DNA of 64,000 nucleotides from positions 1,851,501 through 1,915,500 of the forward strand of contig CP046865.1 of NCBI GenBank assembly GCA_039640505.1. The letters run 5' to 3'. Origin of the DNA: Rhodobacteraceae bacterium Araon29 (GTDB lineage: Bacteria; Pseudomonadota; Alphaproteobacteria; Rhodobacterales; Rhodobacteraceae). The position numbers and the translations under genes were made by a program. The stretch's first letter is position 1. Each line of letters starts with the position of its first letter. Of the stretch, positions 57,515 to 64,000 are shown one piece after another. The notes beneath the pieces are model-generated. The model did no database searches. It worked only from the letters and a program-made list of their open reading frames with translations, and was not told where the DNA came from.

Positions 57515-58099
57515 ATGTTAAATCGCTTTGTCACAATATCTTTCTTTTTTGTGCTTTCATTTTTCTCATCCGCACAGCTTTTGTGGGCACAAAATGTTGA
57601 GGCAGGTGAAGGCTTATCCTTAGGGTTAGCTGTCCCGACACCTGAAATTGGGCAACCTTATATTGCAGAGCGGGTCGGCGACTGGAATATTCGCTGTGTG
57701 CGGACTCAAGATGGCAATGATCCATGTGAATTAGCCCAAATTATAATCAACGAGAGAAACGAACCTGTGGCTGAGATTGCATTATTTAAATTGCCATCTG
57801 GTCAACCCGCCGTTGCAGCGGCGAATATTGTTGTGCCACTTGAAACGTTGCTCAATATTCCTCTCACTATTTCCTTTGGGCCTAATAGCATAAAAAAGTA
57901 CCCCTATTCATTTTGTTCCTCTGTCGGCTGTATAGCCCGTATTGGCTTGACCGAAGACGATATCGCACTGATGAAAAAAGGGTTAGTTGCCAATCTCATC
58001 ATTGCACATCTGTCTCTTCCCAATGAAAATGTTATTTTTGAACTGTCTTTAAAGGGCTTTACGGCCGCCTATAAGAAAGCAACGATTATTCAAAACTAG
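57515..58099 (+). CDS. Invasion-associated locus B (IalB) family protein
   Basis: 194 residues; signal peptide (about 1-25, ending LLWAQ), then an IalB-like domain: VGDWNIRCVRTQDGNDPCELAQ, PLETLLNIPLTISF and SFCSSVGCIARIGLTEDDI with paired cysteines. It is a periplasmic protein of a family common in alphaproteobacteria; 'invasion' is a historical name and no such role is implied. AGAGG precedes the ATG. Convergent with lpxB, overlapping its 3' end by 4 nt. Confidence 0.88.
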   Translation: MLNRFVTISFFFVLSFFSSAQLLWAQNVEAGEGLSLGLAVPTPEIGQPYIAERVGDWNIRCVRTQDGNDPCELAQIIINERNEPVAEIALFKLPSGQPAVAAANIVVPLETLLNIPLTISFGPNSIKKYPYSFCSSVGCIARIGLTEDDIALMKKGLVANLIIAHLSLPNENVIFELSLKGFTAAYKKATIIQN

Positions 58100-59259
58100 C
58101 GGTTTTTAAGGAAATCCAAAACTGACTTCGCCGCGCAACTCCCGGGCGTCAAAAAGGGTGCTTTCAAGCGATCTACTGTGCTTTGCATAGATTGAAATTG
58201 GGCAGTGGGATTCTTTAAAACATCACAAATTGCAGATGCAATCGCATCTGGTTGGCAGGCTTCGCCGATATACTCGGGAACCGTGCGCGTGTCGGAAACC
58301 AAATTGACAAGATTAACGCTATCCACCTGCAGCATGCGCCCAATAATCTGACGAGATATCCAGTTCATATCATAGGCTACAACCATTGGCGTTTGATTGA
58401 TTGCCAGTTCCAATGAGACTGTACCAGATGCAGCCAATGCGACATCCGCCGCTTTAAAGGACGCTCTTTTAAATTTGCCTGCTTGATCCAAGCTAAATTC
58501 ACGTGGATCCAGAACAATAGGCTTATGCGTCCATTGGCGAACCTCGCTCTGCACCAATTCAGCCACTGATGGGGCAGCAGGAAGTACAATATTCATGTCA
58601 GGATAACTGTCTTTCACCTTTGCCAAACTGTTTTGGAAAATCGGGGTTAAACGTTTGATTTCCGAGCGTCTTGAGCCCGGCAAACACACTAAAATAGGCC
58701 CTGAGTTTAGCCCAAAATGCGATTTAAACTCAGACACTTCCTGTGGCGTGGCGATGCGGTCTTGAACCACAGGGTGCCCGACAAAATCACAGCTCATTCC
58801 TGCGTCCTGCATAAGTGGCGGCTCATACGGAAAAAGGGCAAGAACATGGTCGATGTATTTTGCAATCTTGCGCGCGCGTCCGGGCCGCCAAGCCCATACG
58901 GTCGGCGCTACATAATGAGCCGTTGGGATATCATATGTCTGCTTGACCAAATCGGCTACTCGAAATGAAAATTCTGGAAGATCAATTGTGATTAACACAT
59001 CAGGCTTTTCATCCAAAACTGCTGAGGCCGTTTGGCGTATCCGCTTTTTCAGATGACGATACTGGCTTAGGATCTCGGAAATTCCCATCAAAGAAATTTC
59101 TTCCATCGGGAAAAGGCTCTTTAGCCCTATTTCTTCCATCAACGCACCACCAACGCCGATAAATTCGAGTTTATGGGAAATGTGTTGTTCAAACCCCTTC
59201 ATCATCGCAGCGCCAAGTTTATCCCCTGAGGCCTCTCCTGCAATGATGAATATTTTCAT
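58096..59259 (-). CDS. lpxB: Lipid-A-disaccharide synthase
   Basis: 387 residues; joins UDP-diacylglucosamine and lipid X in lipid A synthesis. AGEASGDKLGAAMMKGFE and PTVWAWRPGRARKI are characteristic, with CLPGSRRSEIKRL and VAYDMNW downstream. Inner-membrane-associated glycosyltransferase of family GT19. Overlaps lpxI by 4 nt. Confidence 0.96.
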   Translation of the reverse strand: MKIFIIAGEASGDKLGAAMMKGFEQHISHKLEFIGVGGALMEEIGLKSLFPMEEISLMGISEILSQYRHLKKRIRQTASAVLDEKPDVLITIDLPEFSFRVADLVKQTYDIPTAHYVAPTVWAWRPGRARKIAKYIDHVLALFPYEPPLMQDAGMSCDFVGHPVVQDRIATPQEVSEFKSHFGLNSGPILVCLPGSRRSEIKRLTPIFQNSLAKVKDSYPDMNIVLPAAPSVAELVQSEVRQWTHKPIVLDPREFSLDQAGKFKRASFKAADVALAASGTVSLELAINQTPMVVAYDMNWISRQIIGRMLQVDSVNLVNLVSDTRTVPEYIGEACQPDAIASAICDVLKNPTAQFQSMQSTVDRLKAPFLTPGSCAAKSVLDFLKNR

Positions 59260-60068
59260 AACTCGGGGTCCTGCGCCAAAATAAAAATATCCAGTGACTG
59301 GGCCAAGGACAGCGTGGTGTCACGATCAAGAACCAGCACTTTATCTGGGGAAATTACGATGCCGGACAATCCAGCCTTTGCCGCTTGGCGTATGGTTTGC
59401 GGCCCTATGGTTGGGACATCAACCCGCATATCTTGATTTACTTTCGGTCGCTTGACCAACACCCCACCTTGAGAAGATCGCAAAGAGCTCGACGTGATGG
59501 CAACAAAATCCAACAGGGCTTCGGTGCCTTGTAAGGTCTCGATCCCAAGAACATGGCCCCCTTCCACAACCACGCCCTGACCAATATCAAGCGTACTCAT
59601 ATGGCGTAGAATTTGATCTGCATAAGCAACATCAGCCAATAGAGCATCCGGCAATGCGCCAACAGCTGCACCCGCAAGCAGGGTTAATTCTAAAGCGATG
59701 TCCTGCGGGGCGACAACATCAAAGCCCTGATCTTCAAAAAGTGTAATCACGTACCGAAGAACTGTATCGTCGCCCTTTTGCAAAACTTTTATAAAATCAG
59801 GCGCAATGTTATGCATGAAGGCATCGAACTTTGCGGGATCAAGTTGGGGCCGCGACATTGCACCGGCCATAACGATTTTTGAAATCTCATGATGCTTTAA
59901 CAGTTCAAATAGACTTTGCAATCTTTCAAACTGACAGACATGTAGGTTTTCTGATGCTAATTGGTGCGCCATGCCCTCAAATACGACACACAGCGCATCT
60001 GGGACAGCTTGATGCAGTTGCACTGGCAGACGACCATCCCCTGCAAGTATCGCAAGACCCGATGTCAT
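59256..60068 (-). CDS. lpxI: UDP-2,3-diacylglucosamine pyrophosphatase LpxI
   Basis: 270 residues; the LpxI-type enzyme that replaces LpxH in alphaproteobacteria. Segments: LAILAGDGRLPVQLHQA, IVMAGAMSRPQLDP, VVEGGHVLGIETLQGTEALL and MRVDVPTIGPQTI. Located between lpxA (1-nt gap) and lpxB (4-nt overlap), as in other Rhodobacteraceae. Confidence 0.95.
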   Translation of the reverse strand: MTSGLAILAGDGRLPVQLHQAVPDALCVVFEGMAHQLASENLHVCQFERLQSLFELLKHHEISKIVMAGAMSRPQLDPAKFDAFMHNIAPDFIKVLQKGDDTVLRYVITLFEDQGFDVVAPQDIALELTLLAGAAVGALPDALLADVAYADQILRHMSTLDIGQGVVVEGGHVLGIETLQGTEALLDFVAITSSSLRSSQGGVLVKRPKVNQDMRVDVPTIGPQTIRQAAKAGLSGIVISPDKVLVLDRDTTLSLAQSLDIFILAQDPEL

Positions 60069-60069
60069 A

Positions 60070-60861
60070 TCATTCGCCAGGTGTTAAAAAAGAGCGATCC
60101 GATACGCCGGTAACAAAATCAACGATTTGCTGAACATAGTCACTTTCGGTTTCCTCGCCCAATCGCTTGGCGCGCTCTTGAAAAGCGCCCTCGCCTTGGG
60201 CCAGCATCTGAAAAGCAGCCCGCAAAGCAGTGATATCCGCACGCGGAACTCCGCGCCGTTTAAGCCCAACTAGGTTTAAACCATGCAGTTCACCGCGCGG
60301 CGCCTGTACCAACCCGTGGGGAATGACATCATTGGTCACCATTGTCACCGCCCCGATGATGGCGCCCTGCCCGATGCGCACAAATTGATGAAGCCCCGAA
60401 AGACCGCCAACAATGACGTCATCCTCTAAAACACAATGGCCAGCAACCGCCGCATTATTGACCAAGATCACCCGGTTGTGGATCTTCACATCATGCGCCA
60501 CATGGCACCCGGCCATAAACAAGCCATCATCGCCAACCTGCGTTAGACCGCCGCCACCCGTTGTGCCGGTATTCATAGTAACATGCTCACGAATGCGGTT
60601 ACGGGCTCCGATGCTAAGGGAGGTCTTTTCACCTTTGAATTTTTTGTCTTGTGGAATTTCGCCCAAAACTGAAAATGGGAAAACAACAGTTTCTTCCCCG
60701 ATATCTGTTTTGCCGCTAACCACAACATGACTTTTCAAAGTTACTTTATCACCAAGCTTTACCTCTGGTCCAACATGGCAGAATGGTCCTATATCACACC
60801 CCACTCCTAGCTCGGCGCCCGGCTCTATAATCGCACTGGGATGGACAAAGGAATTGCTCAT
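60070..60861 (-). CDS. lpxA: UDP-N-acetylglucosamine acyltransferase
   Basis: 263 residues; first step of lipid A synthesis. A left-handed parallel beta-helix of hexapeptide repeats fills the first 190 residues (VHPSAIIEPGAELGVGCDIG onward), with the catalytic His in FMAGCHVAHDVKIHN, followed by a helical C-terminus. Coupled to fabZ and lpxI by 1-nt gaps. Confidence 0.96.
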   Translation of the reverse strand: MSNSFVHPSAIIEPGAELGVGCDIGPFCHVGPEVKLGDKVTLKSHVVVSGKTDIGEETVVFPFSVLGEIPQDKKFKGEKTSLSIGARNRIREHVTMNTGTTGGGGLTQVGDDGLFMAGCHVAHDVKIHNRVILVNNAAVAGHCVLEDDVIVGGLSGLHQFVRIGQGAIIGAVTMVTNDVIPHGLVQAPRGELHGLNLVGLKRRGVPRADITALRAAFQMLAQGEGAFQERAKRLGEETESDYVQQIVDFVTGVSDRSFLTPGE

Positions 60862-60862
60862 T

Positions 60863-61330
60863 CTACGCCTCCTGAGGCAAATCCATCATAGCAGTAAACT
60901 CGGCTTCTGCGGCCATTTCGCCCTCAACACTGGCGACACCGCCAAACTTCCAAACCTTTCCGCCCGGCTTACCGCGCAGAGTGGTCAGCTGCATTTCCAA
61001 AACATCCCCCGGAACAACTTTGCGGCGGAATTTACATTTATCAATGGCCATAAAATAAATCAGTAACTCTTTGTCAGCCAAATCTAACGCGGTTCCAACC
61101 ATAACCGCAGCAGTTTGCGCCATAGCCTCGATGATTGTCACGCCCGGCATAATCGGATTACCTGGAAAATGGCCCTGAAAATGCGGCTCGTTCATAGTCA
61201 CGTTTTTCAAGCCCTTGGCCGATTGTGTACCATTGATATCCACCACTTTATCGACCAGTAAAAAAGGATAGCGGTGGGGTAAAATTCGCTGGATGAGTTG
61301 TATATCTGCGCTCAGAGACTGGCTGCTCAT
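60863..61330 (-). CDS. fabZ: 3-hydroxyacyl-[acyl-carrier-protein] dehydratase FabZ
   Basis: 155 residues, hot-dog fold. The catalytic His is in [15 protein letters not shown] and the Glu in [12 protein letters not shown]; the [13 protein letters not shown] start is typical. It dehydrates 3-hydroxyacyl-ACP in fatty-acid and lipid A chain supply. First of the coupled lpx block; 211 nt upstream is free of genes. Confidence 0.97.
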   Translation of the reverse strand: MSSQSLSADIQLIQRILPHRYPFLLVDKVVDINGTQSAKGLKNVTMNEPHFQGHFPGNPIMPGVTIIEAMAQTAAVMVGTALDLADKELLIYFMAIDKCKFRRKVVPGDVLEMQLTTLRGKPGGKVWKFGGVASVEGEMAAEAEFTAMMDLPQEA

Positions 61331-61541
61331 TTGAAACCTTTATCTTACGTGTTGTAATGTCCTAACAATCTGAGCGGTTTGCAGCAAGGGGTGATCTGCA
61401 TTGGGCGCAAAACTGGAGAATGCTATCGCTTTATAATTGGCATCCTTCGTCTGCGAGACTAAGCCCACTCAACATGAAAGCTTGGCGATTAGGATGACCG
61501 TTAATTTATAGATGTGCCTGCCAACTCCTTCATAGGTAAAA

Positions 61542-62429
61542 CTATTTCAAGGAGCGGATGGAATAAAATCGTTCAACAGACATTTCAAACGTCTTTTCAA
61601 AGCAATGTTCCCAATCCTTTTTTCGACCAATGCATTTATAAAAGGAGAGTATAGAATCAGATCCACTACGGTCATATAAGAACTTTGCCGCAATGAAGCC
61701 TTTTGTATAATGTAGATTTTTATAAGTGCCGCGCATATCAAAACTTTCCATTTGAGAAAGTTCAAGCGAGCCCGGCGGAATGCTATCTCGCACCAACATA
61801 TCAATTAGATCCAATCGCGCTTCACCGAATCTGGAAATATGTTCAGATAGTTCGGCAGCACCTTCAAACATCCATGCAGGTCCAAGGACGTCAGTTGCGG
61901 ATTGGCCGGGGTTGCGCAACCCGCCTCCTGTTAATTCATTTTGAACAATGTGCATCATCTCATGAGTAATGTCAGGACAGAACTTCTTTTCGTCTCGTAT
62001 TCTATCAAGCCAAAATGCTTGATCCCCCACGCAAAAACGGATTGTTCCAGCGGTGACGAGCATACCACCTGCCTTCCCTCCTCCGCAAAATTCGTTTCTG
62101 ACGGATGTATTTGGAGAAACTGAAATCTGGCCCTTATAGTAATTTTGAAATATTTCATCCAAAACCACTATATCGCGAGCAATTAAGAACGGAATTCTTT
62201 CGGAACCTGTTCTATATTCTAAAAGGTCTGTTCTTTCTGCACATTGGTCTAATATATTTTTTGCTAATAGATCAGCGACAGGATCCAATTCAGCCTCTGA
62301 CACAATAGTAAAATGTTGTGTTTCGATTTCTATAATGTCACTTGCTAACACATGGCCGCTAAGCTTTAAAGTTATGAGAAAAGATAAACAAAAATGCCCT
62401 GAGACGCTAAATATTCGTGCTTTATACAA
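61542..62429 (-). CDS. Secreted putative zinc metallopeptidase (HExxH) of unknown family
   Basis: 295 residues: signal peptide (about 1-29, ending GHVLAS) and a domain with HEMMHIVQNE (His156, Glu157, His160) and, 29 residues after His160, AWMFEGAAELSE with Glu189, the spacing of gluzincin peptidases (peptidase MA or DUF1570-like). Four or more cysteines suggest disulfides. Function unknown. It is inserted between fabZ and skp, where Rhodobacteraceae normally have no gene, so it looks acquired or lineage-specific. The neighbours are 75 and 211 nt away, implying its own transcript. Confidence 0.75.
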   Translation of the reverse strand: MYKARIFSVSGHFCLSFLITLKLSGHVLASDIIEIETQHFTIVSEAELDPVADLLAKNILDQCAERTDLLEYRTGSERIPFLIARDIVVLDEIFQNYYKGQISVSPNTSVRNEFCGGGKAGGMLVTAGTIRFCVGDQAFWLDRIRDEKKFCPDITHEMMHIVQNELTGGGLRNPGQSATDVLGPAWMFEGAAELSEHISRFGEARLDLIDMLVRDSIPPGSLELSQMESFDMRGTYKNLHYTKGFIAAKFLYDRSGSDSILSFYKCIGRKKDWEHCFEKTFEMSVERFYSIRSLK

Positions 62430-62504
62430 ACTTGGCTTCCCTATTTGTGCAATTTACTATCGTCTAAATATCAATTGCTTTTACCTAAGTAATTGGCAAA
62501 AATT

Positions 62505-63062
62505 TTAATTTTCAGGTGTCGCTACACCGTCGCCTAACCTTTGATCAATCAAAGTAATCGCTGATTGCGTAATATCGGCTTGTGGAAAAACAATCATACG
62601 TTGATCGTCTTTTTGGATTAAAATCGATGCGCCACGTTCCTGCATCAATTGGGAAAATATAGGGCCTAATTGACGCAACAGATTTTCACGTGCAACCTGC
62701 AAATCTTGGGTCAGTTTATTTCTTCGTTCAGATTGCTCTAATCTGAGCTTGGTTGATTTGGTGTCAAAAGCTTCGGCCATTTCGCGAAACTCGTCTGGCG
62801 GTGTTTCAGCTCTTACATCTCGCAGCTGTTTTTCTTCAGCGATTAACTCACCTGCAATCCTGTTGAAATCATTGCCTAAAGCTCTTTCTGCTTCTCTAAA
62901 ATCTGCCTGCAAACGTTGACCATAGATGGTTTCCGTAAAGACGCGGTCGAGGTCCACCACCAAAACCTGAGTATTTGACGTAGATTGTGCAAAGGTTGGT
63001 GAAGCACAAAGGAAGCAGGCTACAGCAACCACAAAGATCTGCCGGACAATATGCCTAAGCAT
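62505..63062 (-). CDS. skp: Periplasmic chaperone Skp/OmpH
   Basis: 185 residues; signal peptide (about 1-26, ending PTFAQS), then VLVVDLDRVF and a long charged coiled-coil (about 65-135) characteristic of Skp, which holds unfolded outer-membrane proteins for BamA. It lies 2 nt after bamA in the same direction, so the two are co-transcribed. Confidence 0.93.
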   Translation of the reverse strand: MLRHIVRQIFVVAVACFLCASPTFAQSTSNTQVLVVDLDRVFTETIYGQRLQADFREAERALGNDFNRIAGELIAEEKQLRDVRAETPPDEFREMAEAFDTKSTKLRLEQSERRNKLTQDLQVARENLLRQLGPIFSQLMQERGASILIQKDDQRMIVFPQADITQSAITLIDQRLGDGVATPEN

Positions 63063-63064
63063 AT

Positions 63065-64000
63065 TTAAAATTGGGTTGAGAGCGTGAACTCAAAGTCTTG
63101 TTCTTTATCATACTGTTCTTTTTTAAGTGCTCGGGTGAAATTAAACCGAAGCGGCCCGATGGGTGTAGCCCATAAGATCGCAGCGCCCACAACTTGCCGC
63201 GTGCTACTATCTTTATACAACACATTTGGATCGCTGGTGGTAATTCCCCAAAGTGATCCGACATCATAAAAAACGCTTCCAGACAGTCCAAATTCTTCTG
63301 GGATGCCCAATGGAAAATCGGCTTCAAAACGGGCAACTGAAAATTGCTCACCGCCCAATGCATCATTTACGGAGTTTGCAACATATTCGCGCGGTCCTAT
63401 TCCGCCCGGCTCAAACCCCCGCATAATTTGACTTCCCATACTAAAGCGGTCGATCACGCGGCTTTGACCCTTGGAATAGTTTAAAATACCACCTTCAAGC
63501 GTTGCTCGTAGTGTGACCGCGTCTTTAAGCACCTTTGTTTGGCCAATTAGTTTTGCTTCAGTTTTGATGCTAGAAGTATTGCCTGAAATGCCAGAAAAAT
63601 CCTGATTTATCTGAAAAAGAATACCCGTGTCAGGATTGAACCCACTACGCCGTGTATCAAAGCGGTAGGTATACCCCAAACCGTTTGAAGTGACTGCTGG
63701 TAAATCTTCTTCAGCTGAAATCACATCCCCGAGAGTGTTTTCAGCGGTTATATCACTATTTTTGGAGAATAGGCGAAGGGCCAAGCGCCCATTTTCTCCC
63801 ATTGGAAAGCCTACTGTCGGTTCAAAGATCACAGACGTGGTGTCATAAAGAGAATTTTGCTGAGCGGTTTGCCGAAAAGCCGCATTGAGCGAAAACGATA
63901 AATCATTGTACAAAAACGATGGCTCGGTAAAGCGTAATGAATAAACTTGGTTGTCAGTGCCGCCCTTTAAAGCGAGGGAAAGAGATTGACCACGCCCAAG
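63065..64000 (-). CDS. bamA: Outer-membrane assembly factor BamA, C-terminal part (cut by window edge)
   Basis: 311 residues of open frame reach the window end without a start, so the gene continues beyond it. It is the C-terminal half of the 16-strand barrel: YRFDTRRSGFNPDTGILFQI, IMRGFEPGGIGPRE (the conserved RGF motif) and the final ...FTLSTQF with the C-terminal aromatic signature. BamA folds outer-membrane proteins. The N-terminal POTRA domains lie outside the window. Confidence 0.95.
   Translation of the reverse strand, partial: LGRGQSLSLALKGGTDNQVYSLRFTEPSFLYNDLSFSLNAAFRQTAQQNSLYDTTSVIFEPTVGFPMGENGRLALRLFSKNSDITAENTLGDVISAEEDLPAVTSNGLGYTYRFDTRRSGFNPDTGILFQINQDFSGISGNTSSIKTEAKLIGQTKVLKDAVTLRATLEGGILNYSKGQSRVIDRFSMGSQIMRGFEPGGIGPREYVANSVNDALGGEQFSVARFEADFPLGIPEEFGLSGSVFYDVGSLWGITTSDPNVLYKDSSTRQVVGAAILWATPIGPLRFNFTRALKKEQYDKEQDFEFTLSTQF

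Noticed and set aside
1-64000. Mobile elements, prophage, CRISPR or defence system
   Set aside because: No transposase, integrase, repeat-spacer array, terminal repeats with a coding core, or recognisable defence genes were seen.

Overview
The window reads as a chromosomal segment from a marine alphaproteobacterium of the family Rhodobacteraceae (Roseobacter group), from a lineage that looks relatively AT-rich. The evidence is gene content and order: ppiD-trpE, trpGDC-moaC-moeA-lexA, comEC/gltX/gltA, argC-ccmE-ccmF-ccmH, a B12-dependent class II ribonucleotide reductase (nrdJ), tkt with two tandem gap genes, and bamA-skp-fabZ-lpxA-lpxI-lpxB. The lexA promoter carries a GAAC-N7-GAAC element, the alphaproteobacterial SOS box. 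There is no rRNA, prophage, insertion sequence or CRISPR array; this is mostly ordered housekeeping sequence with a few accessory insertions.

Layout. 1-7.4 kb: icd, a class II glutamine amidotransferase with a small membrane protein, an Lrp-type regulator, nrdJ, a 700-nt non-coding stretch and tRNA-Pro(TGG). 7.4-15.4 kb: DUF192 protein, double cold-shock protein, pdxH, fabI, gpt, an aminotransferase, ppiD-like foldase, trpE. 15.4-22.5 kb: a convergent polysaccharide-deacetylase-like protein, then the tightly overlapping trpG-trpD-trpC-moaC-moeA run followed by SOS-controlled lexA. 22.5-28.3 kb: comEC, gltX, gltA, an enoyl-CoA hydratase. 28.3-37.6 kb: a long leftward run reading from a fused indolepyruvate:ferredoxin oxidoreductase through an acyltransferase, murI, argC, ccmE, ccmF to ccmH. 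37.6-41.8 kb: a LysR gene, a very compact small-RNA candidate and a three-gene catabolic-looking module (diaminopropionate ammonia-lyase-like, M24 hydrolase-like, Asp/Glu racemase-like). 41.9-51.5 kb: purL, bolA, grxD, zapA with a coiled-coil partner, tkt, gap1, a 47-residue membrane protein, gap2, coaD, a CBS protein. 51.5-57.1 kb: a LysR gene divergent from a complete lower valine-degradation operon (mmsA, isobutyryl-CoA dehydrogenase, 3-hydroxyisobutyryl-CoA hydrolase, mmsB). 57.3-64 kb: a second small-RNA candidate, an IalB-family protein, then the envelope-biogenesis cluster lpxB-lpxI-lpxA-fabZ, interrupted by a secreted HExxH protein before skp and the 3' part of bamA, which runs off the window.

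What stands out: (1) a small-RNA candidate at about 38722-38799 with a 10-bp hairpin, an exposed CCTCCC motif and a textbook terminator; (2) LacI-type palindromic operators in front of both gap genes, whose products differ at cofactor-determining residues, with an unannotated small membrane protein between them; (3) the three-gene amino-acid/amide module with no close textbook pathway; (4) the metallopeptidase-like gene inserted in the lpx-bam cluster; (5) a NrdR-box-like site upstream of nrdJ with a near-identical inverted copy about 320 bp away. All functional statements come from reading motifs by eye; no database search was run.
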